Shown: piece after piece, positions 32,345 through 41,587 of the stretch
Layout: every line of letters begins with the position of its first letter
Numbering within the stretch: position 1 is the first letter of the stretch
Assembly: GCF_019957155.1 (NCBI RefSeq)
Contig: NZ_JAIPME010000002.1
Coordinates: 1,116,001-1,180,000 of the forward strand
Length of the DNA stretch: 64,000 nt
Source: Anaerococcus murdochii
GTDB taxonomy: Bacteria > Bacillota > Clostridia > Tissierellales > Peptoniphilaceae
Reading direction: 5' to 3'
The notes under the pieces: model-generated
Database searches by the model: none
Seen by the model: the letters and a program-made list of their open reading frames with translations, nothing else
Told to the model about the DNA's origin: nothing
Translations under genes and position numbers: made by a program

Positions 32345-34351
32345 TTATCTGTATTTGATGTTGGAATTTACAGTTTCTATGTCTTTACCTAGGCAATATT
32401 TGATATAAGGAACTAGATAGTCCTTGTCGATTGCCTTTGGACCAAAGATTAGTCTTTGGTATCTTAATTCGTAGTCTGTAAGGTAGGTTCCCAAAAATGG
32501 AAGAGGGAAGTTTGGATTGTGGAATTTTATTTCCTTGAAATGGCAACGGGAATCGTCCTCATCAAGGTCAAGGACAATCCTGTATTCACCCTCATAGGCG
32601 TAGGCATCTTTCTTGAAATAATAGGAAATTTTATCAAGTTTTAAGAAAATTTCGTTGTTAAAGGTCCTTAAAAGTTGGCTTTTGTTGGACGCATCTTTTT
32701 TATAAATTTCTACAATTTTTCCTATATAGGCCTCGTAGTCTACTTTTAATTTCTTTAATAGACCGTTGATTTCATCGGACTTTTCGTTGTAATTAATGGC
32801 CTTATCTCCTATATAAAAGACTTTGACAAGCCTAACCATATCGTCATTTATGATTGACTTTATAAATTCTTTGGAAAACTCAAGGAAAACTCCCTTGGTG
32901 TCATCGGCATACTGCTTCCACATTGGAAGAGAATCTGCCATTGCCGATGCGGAAAGGAGGTAGATTTTGTTGTTGCCGTAGTTATTTAGGTTTATAAAAT
33001 CCTCGTTGCCGTCGTTTAAATATTCAAAAAGGGCCTTGCCCTCCATTGGGTCATTTAGCATCCTAGCGTTGGTAAGCCTTAGCTTGTTCCTATAGATTTG
33101 GTCGACCTCCTCGATATCAGCGTCAATTAGATAACCTAAGCTGTCAAGGGAAGTGTAGTGGCCAATTGATAGCTTGTTTTCGGCATTTTTGAGGTTTTCA
33201 TAGTCAGAAGGTTTGACTGTCAAAAGGTCAATAAGTTCCTCTATATCATAGGAAATGGCTTCTTCGTAGGCTCTGAGATTGTCTTCTTCTTGAGGCAAAA
33301 TTTTATAAAAATTATTTAGTTTTTCAAAAATATTTAGGCTATCCCTAAATTCATATTCTAGAGGTGATAAGTATTCCTTATAAAAATCCTTGCTCTTCGC
33401 TTGGCTTTCAAAGTGGAGATTTCCAAGAACTTCAAGGGCCTGGTTTATAAATTCATAGATAATATTTATCTCAGGATCTTTTTTTATTTTCTTATTTATC
33501 GACGCGAAAATTTTAAAAATTTCTTCGGTTTTGCCAAAATCATTTAGGACGTTGGCAATTTTAAGGAAGGAAAGGTTGAAACCATCAAATTCCCTTAGGA
33601 GAGAATCCTTAATTATTGTATGGTAGCCCATGTTCTTGCCTGTGAAATAGTCACTTTTCTTTAAAATCAGATCATTTAGGCTAGTTAAAATCTCCCTGGT
33701 CTTTTTCTTTCCTAAAAAATTCACCATATTTAGGTAATAGGAAGGGTTTGAAAAGACTGAAATGTAGGAAGATAGGTCTTTTATCTGGTCATTTGATAAG
33801 GAAATGAGGCCTTCTTTTTCATTAAAATCTTCCTTCAATAAGTCATAGGCCCTATATTTAAGGCCCGAAATTTCTCTAGAATCTTTAAAACTTAGGTCTT
33901 CCTTGTATAATTTTATGTCGCCGAGTTTTAATTTTTCTTTTTGATTTGATCCAGAAAGGTAGGATACGTGGAATTTGGTATTGAACTTGTAGTCTATATC
34001 CTCGCTCATCTTTAAAAACAAAGACTCTTTGTAGATAGGAATTAGGTCTTTAAGGGCTGATTTGTTTTCATAAAAATTGAAGGATGTACCTTCCTTTAGG
34101 ATTTTATCCTTGATTATAAGAGGAGATTTGCCGATAAAACCTATAAATTCATTGATTTTAAAGATTAAAATCCCATCAAGGTCTTTAAAAAAATTTGCTT
34201 TTAAGGCTGGTTCTTGGAGGATTTTTCTTAAAAAAATTTCGTCATAGGAATAAACTTTGGCAAATACCACTTCCTTGTTTATTTTATTTTCTTTTACATA
34301 CTCTGGATCGTCCTTTAGAAGGTCGATTAGGATTTTTTCTAAATTTTCCAT
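32345..34351 (-). CDS. Large protein with C-terminal DUF2971-like domain
   Basis: 668 residues, no signal peptide or membrane helix. The last 270 residues (about 395-668) match the DUF2971 pattern: IGHYTSLDSLGYLI, LRLTNARMLNDPMEG, IYLLSASAMADSLPMWKQYADDTKGVFLEF and YEGEYRIVLD. The first 390 residues are helical, lysine-rich and of no known family. DUF2971 genes are frequent in accessory and defence regions, and their biochemical role is not settled. It has its own GGAGC ribosome site and lies downstream of another minus-strand gene with a terminator between. Confidence 0.7.
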   Translation of the reverse strand: MENLEKILIDLLKDDPEYVKENKINKEVVFAKVYSYDEIFLRKILQEPALKANFFKDLDGILIFKINEFIGFIGKSPLIIKDKILKEGTSFNFYENKSALKDLIPIYKESLFLKMSEDIDYKFNTKFHVSYLSGSNQKEKLKLGDIKLYKEDLSFKDSREISGLKYRAYDLLKEDFNEKEGLISLSNDQIKDLSSYISVFSNPSYYLNMVNFLGKKKTREILTSLNDLILKKSDYFTGKNMGYHTIIKDSLLREFDGFNLSFLKIANVLNDFGKTEEIFKIFASINKKIKKDPEINIIYEFINQALEVLGNLHFESQAKSKDFYKEYLSPLEYEFRDSLNIFEKLNNFYKILPQEEDNLRAYEEAISYDIEELIDLLTVKPSDYENLKNAENKLSIGHYTSLDSLGYLIDADIEEVDQIYRNKLRLTNARMLNDPMEGKALFEYLNDGNEDFINLNNYGNNKIYLLSASAMADSLPMWKQYADDTKGVFLEFSKEFIKSIINDDMVRLVKVFYIGDKAINYNEKSDEINGLLKKLKVDYEAYIGKIVEIYKKDASNKSQLLRTFNNEIFLKLDKISYYFKKDAYAYEGEYRIVLDLDEDDSRCHFKEIKFHNPNFPLPFLGTYLTDYELRYQRLIFGPKAIDKDYLVPYIKYCLGKDIETVNSNIKYR

Positions 34352-34400
34352 CTTTGCTCCATTCTTGATATTACTATACTAACAAAAAATATTTTTCATA

Positions 34401-34424
34401 AAAAAAAGCCCGCAAGGCTTGCGG
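34401..34424 (-). terminator. Terminator of the membrane-protein gene
   Basis: Minus-strand CCCGCAAG / CTTGCGGG hairpin with eight T. It separates this gene from the DUF2971-like gene. Confidence 0.85.
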
Positions 34425-34426
34425 GT

Positions 34427-35269
34427 CTAGTAAATATCGATTGATTGGACGGTGCCATTAAGGGCGTTTAATTTGATTGTATAGCCGTCGTTTGTTTTTA
34501 GATAATAGGCTTTGATTGTGGCTGAATCGTTTTTAGGGTCTTCTGTTAAAGCCTCTCCGAAATTCTTTTTTATGTCATAAACTGAATCTTCAAGCTTAAT
34601 TCCCATGGTCTCAAAGTCCCTATTATTATTTATGACTGAGGCTGTAAGCTCTTTGATTACTGTATTTTCAATTTTTTCTTTGTCAGTATCAAGGTCGTAA
34701 AAGGCTTCCAAAAGGTAAAATTCCCTATAAACTTCGTTGTTAATCCCGTCTGTAAACCAGGTTGGCTTAGGCTCAAAAGAGTCTCCGACTCTTGAAATTG
34801 TAGCAACAAGCTTGCCGTCCTTTTCATTTAAAGAGTAGGTGAAACCATTTTTCTTGAAATCAGCAAGGCTAAGAGGGAATTTATAAAGTTCTCCCTCGAT
34901 AATAAATGAAGAATCCCTCTTAAATTTGGTTGAATTGCCCTTTTTTGGTGCTGTTGTTACATAGGGATTTTGGGCAGGTTCTAAGGCCTTTTCTGTGGTT
35001 ACTAAAATCGGATATGTAAAGGCCATAATAAGGTTTAGCATGGCGAGCAGAAGGATTTTATTTCCAAAGTGCTTATTTACCCCATCTATAAGGGCGATGA
35101 TGGCGCCGATTGTGCCTAAGCCAGCGCAAAGCATGGAAGCAAACATAAGTGGCCTATCAAAACCAAATATATTAATATAAGAATACCTAAAGATAAAAGA
35201 AATTATTAGGACCAATAAACCGATGATTAGGGTTGCTTGGTAGATTTTTTTCTTGTCTATAAATTTCAT
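34427..35269 (-). CDS. Membrane protein with extracytoplasmic domain, unknown
   Basis: 280 residues from the ATG at 35269 (GAGGA six bases upstream); an in-frame ATG at 35299 is less likely. Three membrane helices (about 8-28, 38-58, 66-88) are followed by an external domain of 180 residues, with an ending (DGYTIKLNALNGTVQSIDIY) reminiscent of beta-sheet PepSY-like modules. I recognise no family. It diverges from the ilvA operon. Confidence 0.65.
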   Translation of the reverse strand: MKFIDKKKIYQATLIIGLLVLIISFIFRYSYINIFGFDRPLMFASMLCAGLGTIGAIIALIDGVNKHFGNKILLLAMLNLIMAFTYPILVTTEKALEPAQNPYVTTAPKKGNSTKFKRDSSFIIEGELYKFPLSLADFKKNGFTYSLNEKDGKLVATISRVGDSFEPKPTWFTDGINNEVYREFYLLEAFYDLDTDKEKIENTVIKELTASVINNNRDFETMGIKLEDSVYDIKKNFGEALTEDPKNDSATIKAYYLKTNDGYTIKLNALNGTVQSIDIY

Positions 35270-35316
35270 ATTTTTTCCTCGTTTTTTCGAAATCTTCACA
35301 ATATTCTACACTTTTC

Positions 35317-35345
35317 TTAAAAAAATTACAATTCCGTGTTATAAT
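35317..35345 (+). promoter_or_regulatory. Promoter of the ilvA-murE operon
   Basis: TTAAAA at 35317-35322, 17 bases, TATAAT at 35340-35345. The leader of about 60 bases contains a small hairpin GGTTT-ACGA-AAACC but no recognised riboswitch. Confidence 0.6.
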
Positions 35346-35410
35346 TAAAATAGATAAGTGGGTTTACGAAAACCAGCTTAAATCTGTACTTAATTTTAAA
35401 AGGGGGACAT

Positions 35411-36595
35411 ATGTTCGATTTTAAACAAGCGAAGGCAAGAGTTGACGAGGTAATCAATCCTACACATTTAATTTATTCTGAGGTTTTTTCTGATTCATCA
35501 AATAATAACGTGTACATAAAGCCAGAAAACCTTCAAAAAACTGGTTCCTTCAAGCTAAGGGGAGCCTACAACAAATTGTCCAAATTAGACAAGGAAGCAG
35601 CAGATAAGGGAATTATTACAGCGTCTGCCGGCAACCACGCCCAAGGGGTGGCATTTTCTGCCCAAAAACTAGGCATGAAAGCTGTAATTTGTATGCCAGA
35701 GCATACTCCAATGATTAAAGTCGACGGTACTTTAAAATACGGAGCAGAAGTTGTTCTCTATGGGGCAAGCTTTGATGAATGTAAGGAACACGCCCTAAAA
35801 CTTGCTGAAGAAAAAGGCTATACCTTCATCCCTCCTTTTGATGACCTAGACGTTATCGAAGGCCAGGGTACAATCGGTCTTGAAATTGTTGAAGAGCTTA
35901 AGTATGTCGACTACGTTTTGGTTCCAGTTGGCGGCGGTGGCCTTATTTCAGGTGTGGCTAAGTGCCTAAAGCAAATTTCACCACTAATCAAGGTAATTGG
36001 TGTTGAACCTTATTCTGCAAGGAGCATGAAAGAAGCCATCAAGCAAGGCCATATAGTCACCCTTGAAGGAGTTGACACAATCGCAGATGGTACAGCAGTT
36101 GCAACGGTTGGTAAGGCAAACTATGAGATTTGTAAGGATAATGTGGACGATTGGATTACAGTTACTGACGAAGAAATCCTCATGGCCTTTATCAAATTAA
36201 TCGAAAAACACAAGCTAATTGCAGAACCATCAGGTATTCTTCCACTAGCAGCCCTTGATAAACTTAATTTCTTTAATAAAAATGTTGTCTGCCTAGTTTC
36301 TGGCGGCAATATCGATATGTCCTTTATTTCTCAACTAATTAACAGGGGTCTATATGAAACAGGACGTATCACAAGAATCGAAGTTGAGCTTCCAAATATA
36401 CCAGGTAAGCTTCAAGGACTTCTAACAGAAATTGCCCAAACCAAGGCAAATGTCATTTCTATCGAGCACGACGGCTTTAAAGAAGCAAGCAGGTTTAAGA
36501 ATATAAACGTAGTTCTAACCCTTGAAACCAACGGTATGGACCACGTTAAGAAAATCAGAGAAGTAATAGGCAAGAAGGGATATATCATACATTGA
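35411..36595 (+). CDS. ilvA: Threonine ammonia-lyase
   Basis: 394 residues. Fold-type II PLP enzyme with the Schiff-base lysine in TGSFKLRGA (about 44-52), the phosphate loop VPVGGGGLISG and the SGGN near residue 300; a C-terminal ACT domain (about 325-394, RIEVELPNIPGKLQGLLTEIAQTKANVISI) allows amino-acid control. This short form is found in fermenters and converts threonine to 2-oxobutyrate and ammonia, feeding energy metabolism or isoleucine synthesis. First gene of a four-gene operon with overlapping ends. Confidence 0.92.
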   Translation: MFDFKQAKARVDEVINPTHLIYSEVFSDSSNNNVYIKPENLQKTGSFKLRGAYNKLSKLDKEAADKGIITASAGNHAQGVAFSAQKLGMKAVICMPEHTPMIKVDGTLKYGAEVVLYGASFDECKEHALKLAEEKGYTFIPPFDDLDVIEGQGTIGLEIVEELKYVDYVLVPVGGGGLISGVAKCLKQISPLIKVIGVEPYSARSMKEAIKQGHIVTLEGVDTIADGTAVATVGKANYEICKDNVDDWITVTDEEILMAFIKLIEKHKLIAEPSGILPLAALDKLNFFNKNVVCLVSGGNIDMSFISQLINRGLYETGRITRIEVELPNIPGKLQGLLTEIAQTKANVISIEHDGFKEASRFKNINVVLTLETNGMDHVKKIREVIGKKGYIIH

Positions 36596-38022
36596 TGAAA
36601 CTAAGTGACTTAGTTAAGAAAATAAAATATTTAGAAATAAAACACGGAGCAGATTTTGAAATAAGGGAAGTTACTAATAATTCTCAAAAGGTGGGAGAAA
36701 ACTATATCTTTGTAGCAGTTAAGGGATCTATTTTTGATGGCCACAAATATATTGACGAAGCAATCGAAAAGGGTGCCAAGGCTGTTATTCACACAGAAGA
36801 AGTGGAATATAGGGATGGGATCACCTATTTGAAGGTCGAAGACCCTAGGGAAACTTTGGCAGAAATTTCTAACCTAATTACAGACTTTCCATCAGAAAAA
36901 TTAAATGTAATCGGAGTTACAGGCACAAATGGAAAAACCACTACATCAAAATTAATTGCCTATTTAATTGAAAAAATCTTTGGCCCTTGCGCCAACATCG
37001 GCACTGATGGGGCAAATGTAGGTGGGGAAATTATTGAAACTTCAAATACAACTCCAGATATAACTGAAATTAATAAGGTTTTAGAAAAGTGTCTTGAAAA
37101 GGGAATTAATTATGTGACCCTTGAAGCATCTAGCCATGGCCTAGTCCAAAAAAGACTCTCTGGTCTTCGCTTTAAAGTAGGAATTTTTAACAACCTTTCA
37201 ACCGAACATCTCGATTACCACAAGACTATGGATGAGTATTTCAAGGCCAAGATGATTCTTTTTGAAAATTCAGAAATTACAATAGCAAATATAGATGATC
37301 CTTGGGGCGAAAAAGCTGTAAAACTCTACGAAAACACCCTCACCTTTGGAAAGTCTGAAAGGGCCAACATCAGAGCGACAGATGTGACAAAGACAAGTGA
37401 GGGAATTTCCTTTAAGGTTGACGGCGTTGACTTTTTTATAAGGACAATCGCAGACTTTGAACTTAATAATTATCTGGCAGCCATTTCCACACTTAAGATT
37501 TTGGGAGCAAGTTTGACAGAACTAAGCGAGGTAATAACAGACTTTCCAGGTGTTGGTTCAAGATTTGAATATATAGAAAATGACAAGGACCTAAATATAA
37601 TTGTAGACTTTGCTCACACTCCAAGGGCCTTTGAGGAAATTTTTAAAACCCTACCAGAAGACAAGAAAAAAATTGCAGTTTTTGGTATCCAAGGCGATAG
37701 GAATGCTGAATTTAGAAACCTAATCGGAAAGACTGTTTCTGATTACGGGATTTACGCCATTGTCACTACAGATGACCCAAAATTTGATACTTACGAAAAT
37801 ATATCAAAGGATATAGTAGCTGGCATGGCAGAAAATTACGGTGCCTATACACTTATAAAGGACAGGAAAGATGCCATAGAAGCAGCCCTAAGAATGGCAA
37901 AACCAGGCGATTACGTCCTCTTTATGGGCAAGGGTGAGGAGAATTTCATAAAACTACATGGCAATGAAAAAACTCCTTGGAATGAAAAAGCGACCATCAG
38001 AGAGATTTTAGGAAAAATATGA
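36595..38022 (+). CDS. murE: UDP-N-acetylmuramyl-tripeptide synthetase MurE
   Basis: 475 residues. Mur ligase with the ATP loop GVTGTNGKTTTSK (about 107-119), the muramyl-binding SNTTPD, carbamylated-lysine motif YFKAKMILF and the C-terminal ligase domain. The amino-acid selectivity loop reads DDPKFD, not the DNPR typical of enzymes that add diaminopimelate, so lysine or ornithine is the likely residue; this is inference. Start ATG at 36595 shares a base with the ilvA stop (TGATG). It is unusual to find murE away from the dcw cluster and behind ilvA. Confidence 0.9.
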   Translation: MKLSDLVKKIKYLEIKHGADFEIREVTNNSQKVGENYIFVAVKGSIFDGHKYIDEAIEKGAKAVIHTEEVEYRDGITYLKVEDPRETLAEISNLITDFPSEKLNVIGVTGTNGKTTTSKLIAYLIEKIFGPCANIGTDGANVGGEIIETSNTTPDITEINKVLEKCLEKGINYVTLEASSHGLVQKRLSGLRFKVGIFNNLSTEHLDYHKTMDEYFKAKMILFENSEITIANIDDPWGEKAVKLYENTLTFGKSERANIRATDVTKTSEGISFKVDGVDFFIRTIADFELNNYLAAISTLKILGASLTELSEVITDFPGVGSRFEYIENDKDLNIIVDFAHTPRAFEEIFKTLPEDKKKIAVFGIQGDRNAEFRNLIGKTVSDYGIYAIVTTDDPKFDTYENISKDIVAGMAENYGAYTLIKDRKDAIEAALRMAKPGDYVLFMGKGEENFIKLHGNEKTPWNEKATIREILGKI

Positions 38023-39242
38023 AAACTCTACTAATAGGCGGAGGTGTGGCAGGCTTGTTTTTTGCCAATCTCTACGATGGAGACCTAACAATTGTCGAAA
38101 AAAATGATGTAGCTGGAAGGAAACTTCTTGCTACGGGCAACGGCAGGTGCAATTTCACAAACCTCAACCTTTCTTTAGATAATTTTCATTCCTCTGGGGG
38201 AGATTTTTATAAATATGCCCTAGAGAAATTCGACAACCAGGATTTGATAAATTTCCTAAATGATTTGGGAATTTTGACAACCTCACTTCCATCAGGTAGG
38301 TGCTATCCTCAGACCTTGAGTGCAAAGACAATTAGGGACATTTTGTATTTAAATGCGAGTGGAAAATTTCTTTTTGAAAGTCAAGTAAAAGACATTGACT
38401 TTAAAAAACATTTAGTAATTACAGATAAGGCCAAGATTTACTTTGATAAGCTAGTCATTGGCACAGGTGGGATTACCTTGCCAGGATCAGGATCAGATGG
38501 AAAAATTTTTGACATTCTAAGGCCCTACCATAAGGTCACAAGGCTAACCTACGGAATTACAAATTATAAAACAGAAAATCCCCTTTCAAAAAAAGCCAAG
38601 GGGGTGAGGGTATCTGCCAAGGCCAGTCTTTTTGTCGATGGTAAATTTATAAAAGAATCCAAAGACGACGTGATTTTTCAATCCTACGGTCTAACAGGCA
38701 CTGCTATCCTAGACCTTTCAAATGAGATTTCCTATGGACTTGCGGATGGCAAAGATATTTGGGTTTGTCTTGATCTTTTGGTTGATTATAGCGAAAAGAA
38801 GCTAGCCGAAATCATAAAAAATCTAGGAGAAAAAAATAAAAACAAGACCATCGAAGAAGCTTTAATGGGTTTTTTGAACACAAAACTTATCATTGATGTC
38901 CTAAATAGGGTAAAATTAAAGGGTAAGATGAAGGTTAGCGGTATGACTTATGAGGAAATCAAAAAACTTATTAGGACTATCAAGGATTTAAGGTTTAAAA
39001 TTACTGATATAAATGATGAGGAGAATGCCCAGGTTACCATAGGCGGTATTGATACTGACTTTGTAGATAAAGAAACTTTTGAATCCAAAATCATACCAAA
39101 TCTTTACTTTATAGGCGAAGTCCTAGATGTGGACGGCGCTTGTGGAGGCTATAATATCCAGTGGGCCTACTCGTCTGCCAAGGCGTGTGCAATGGGCCTT
39201 TTAGGAAAGCACAGAGAGGAAATTAATGTTAAAGATAAATAG
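38019..39242 (+). CDS. HI0933/YhiN-like FAD flavoprotein
   Basis: 407 residues. FAD-binding LLIGGGVAGLFFAN at the N-terminus, the family motif NDVAGRKLLATGNGRCNFTN, and the C-terminal FIGEVLDVDGACGGYNIQWAYSSAK. This widespread family is annotated as predicted flavin oxidoreductase without a settled substrate. Overlaps murE (ATGA) and the next gene by 17 bases. Confidence 0.9.
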   Translation: MKTLLIGGGVAGLFFANLYDGDLTIVEKNDVAGRKLLATGNGRCNFTNLNLSLDNFHSSGGDFYKYALEKFDNQDLINFLNDLGILTTSLPSGRCYPQTLSAKTIRDILYLNASGKFLFESQVKDIDFKKHLVITDKAKIYFDKLVIGTGGITLPGSGSDGKIFDILRPYHKVTRLTYGITNYKTENPLSKKAKGVRVSAKASLFVDGKFIKESKDDVIFQSYGLTGTAILDLSNEISYGLADGKDIWVCLDLLVDYSEKKLAEIIKNLGEKNKNKTIEEALMGFLNTKLIIDVLNRVKLKGKMKVSGMTYEEIKKLIRTIKDLRFKITDINDEENAQVTIGGIDTDFVDKETFESKIIPNLYFIGEVLDVDGACGGYNIQWAYSSAKACAMGLLGKHREEINVKDK

Positions 39243-40518
39243 AAAGTTAAGAGAAATGAGAGATAATGGCGAAAGCATCAAGCTTGCAATCATTGGTTGC
39301 GGCAAGATGGGCGGATCTTTAATCAGCCAATTATCCAAACTTGACGCCATGGAAGTCAAATTAGTTGTAGATAGGAATCCAAGAAAGGCTATCAAAGCTT
39401 TGACCCAGGCAGGTATTTCCGAAGATAAGATTATCTATACAGATGATTATAACGAAGGCTACGAAGTCCTTGAAAAGGGCTATGTGGCTGTATCTACAAA
39501 CTACAGACTTTCATACAAATTATTACAAATAAATGCAGTTGTGGATTGTACAGGCAATCCTCCTTTTGGGGCGGTAATCGCTCGTAAAACCATCCAATAT
39601 CACAAACACATGATTAGTTTCAACGTTGAATGTGAGGCAACAGTTGGTCCTATTCTTCATGATATGGCCAAAAAAGCAGGTGTGGTTTATACAGGAATCT
39701 TAGGAGATGAACCAGGTGCAATTATGGAACTTGTGGACAATGCCTATGGCATGGGTCTTGAAGTCCTAGTAGCTGCCAAGGGTAAAAATAATCCACTCAA
39801 CAACTACGCCACAGCAGAGCTTTTGGAAGAAGAAGCAAAATCTAAAAAACTTTCTCCAAGGATGCTAACAAGCTTTGTTGACGGCACAAATACCATGATA
39901 GAGTTAAACTCAGTATGTAACGCTCTTGGATTTTTGCCAGATACTTTTGGTTGCCATGGCATAAAAACAAGTCCTGACAAGGCTGTAGAAGACTTTAAGC
40001 TAAAAAAAGATGGGGGAGTTTTAAACTCATATGGAGTTGTGGATTTTTCCCCAGGAATGGCACCAGGCGTCTTTATAATCGTAACTAGCGACCAAGAAGA
40101 TGTAAGAGATTTGATGAAGTTTTTAGGATTTGGAGATGGTCCAAATTATTTACTCTATAGGCCATACCACCTAACAAGTCTTGAAGCTCCAATTACTATC
40201 TACAATGCTGTTGTTGAAAATGAGCCAACTATAGCTCCAATTCACGGTCAAGTAGCAGATACAGTAGCAATAGCAAAAAGAGATATTAAAAAGGGTGAAA
40301 AACTAGAAGGAATCGGCTCTGACAAAGTCTTTGGTAAACTAACAAGCCATGACAGGTCCATAGAAGAAGACCTCCTTCCAATCGGTCTAATCACTCCAAA
40401 AACTGAAGCAATCGTTGATATTCCAAAAGATACCGTAATTGATATGTCTATGGTAAAAATCGACGAAAAGGCGACAATTACAAGACTAAGAAGAAGACAA
40501 AATTCTATGAAGCTATAA
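39226..40518 (+). CDS. Homoserine dehydrogenase-like protein with SAF domain
   Basis: 430 residues. Rossmann site LAIIGCGKMGGSLI (19-32), a central catalytic region with the CEATVGPILHD and GDEPGAIMELVD motifs, and a C-terminal SAF domain (about 345-410). This combination is known as a predicted homoserine dehydrogenase with SAF domain (COG4091). The true substrate is not established. The ATG at 39226 is preceded by GAGAGGAAATTA. Last gene of the operon, with a terminator at 40527. Confidence 0.82.
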   Translation: MLKINRKLREMRDNGESIKLAIIGCGKMGGSLISQLSKLDAMEVKLVVDRNPRKAIKALTQAGISEDKIIYTDDYNEGYEVLEKGYVAVSTNYRLSYKLLQINAVVDCTGNPPFGAVIARKTIQYHKHMISFNVECEATVGPILHDMAKKAGVVYTGILGDEPGAIMELVDNAYGMGLEVLVAAKGKNNPLNNYATAELLEEEAKSKKLSPRMLTSFVDGTNTMIELNSVCNALGFLPDTFGCHGIKTSPDKAVEDFKLKKDGGVLNSYGVVDFSPGMAPGVFIIVTSDQEDVRDLMKFLGFGDGPNYLLYRPYHLTSLEAPITIYNAVVENEPTIAPIHGQVADTVAIAKRDIKKGEKLEGIGSDKVFGKLTSHDRSIEEDLLPIGLITPKTEAIVDIPKDTVIDMSMVKIDEKATITRLRRRQNSMKL

Positions 40519-40526
40519 AATATTTT

Positions 40527-40558
40527 AATCCACAGGTGAAAAGCTTGTGGATTTTTTT
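40527..40558 (+). terminator. Terminator of the ilvA operon
   Basis: AATCCACA / TGTGGATT arms with seven T. Confidence 0.88.
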
Positions 40559-40647
40559 AACATAAATTTTACAATAGATTTACTTATAATGAAAGAAAAT
40601 TTATTATGATTAAGATAGACAAGTAGGTAATAAAATTTGGAGGTCTT

Positions 40648-41586
40648 ATGGAGAATTTGATTGAAGTTAGGGGTCTTGTCAAAAAATATAAGGACCTAAC
40701 AGCCCTTGATGGTCTTGATTTAGACGTCAAAAAAGGTCGTATTTTAGGGCTTTTGGGTCCAAATGGATCGGGAAAATCGACAACAATTAATTGCATGCTT
40801 AGTCTTTTAAAGAAAGACTCTGGCAGTGTGAAAATATATGGTAAGGAAATGAGTCCAGACGCCTACGATATAAAGAAAAAAATCGGGGTGGTTTTCCAAG
40901 ACGTGGGCGTTTATGACGAGCTAAATGTCTATGAAAATATAGACTATTTTTGTGGTCTTTACATAAGGGATAAGAAGGAAAGAGAAGAACTAATTCAAAG
41001 GACTTTGGACCTAGTTGGCCTAAATGACTTTGTAAAATTTAAGCCCAAAAAACTTTCAGGAGGTCTTTTAAGAAGGCTAAATATTGCCTGTGGCATTGCC
41101 CACAGACCTGATATAATCATCCTCGATGAGCCGACTGTGGCTGTTGATCCCCAATCTAGGAATAACATTTTGGAGGGAATCAAAAAGCTAAACGAGGAAG
41201 GCTCTACTATTATTTACACCTCCCACTACATGGATGAGGTTGATTTTCTTTGCGATGACATAGTTATAATTGATAAGGGGAAAGTTATTGCAAATGGCAC
41301 TTCAAATGAGTTAAAGGATATGATTGATGTTAGCGAAAAAATTTCCTTTGTGGCGGATGCCTTGACCGAAGCTGTTAAAGAAAAGCTTAGCAATATGGAA
41401 CATATTATAGATTTTGCCTATAAGGATGGGACTTGCAAGATGACTTTTTCTAAAAGTGAAGAAAATCTTTTGAGCCTTGTTAGAATCTTAAGCGATAATA
41501 AAGTTTCTTATAGGTCTATTAATGTTGAAAAACCAAGTCTAAATGATGTTTTCTTAGACCTTACTGGCAAGGATTTGAGGGACTAG
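40648..41586 (+). CDS. ABC-2 exporter ATPase
   Basis: 312 residues. ATPase domain with Walker A GPNGSGKST (about 37-45), Q-loop VFQD, signature KLSGGLLRR, Walker B IIILDEPTVAVD and switch histidine YTSHYMDEVD. A C-terminal extension of 80 residues is typical of NodI/DrrA-like exporters. Works with the two permeases downstream, probably against a drug or lipid. GGAGG ribosome site; the next gene starts one base after its stop. Confidence 0.9.
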   Translation: MENLIEVRGLVKKYKDLTALDGLDLDVKKGRILGLLGPNGSGKSTTINCMLSLLKKDSGSVKIYGKEMSPDAYDIKKKIGVVFQDVGVYDELNVYENIDYFCGLYIRDKKEREELIQRTLDLVGLNDFVKFKPKKLSGGLLRRLNIACGIAHRPDIIILDEPTVAVDPQSRNNILEGIKKLNEEGSTIIYTSHYMDEVDFLCDDIVIIDKGKVIANGTSNELKDMIDVSEKISFVADALTEAVKEKLSNMEHIIDFAYKDGTCKMTFSKSEENLLSLVRILSDNKVSYRSINVEKPSLNDVFLDLTGKDLRD

Positions 41587-41587
41587 T

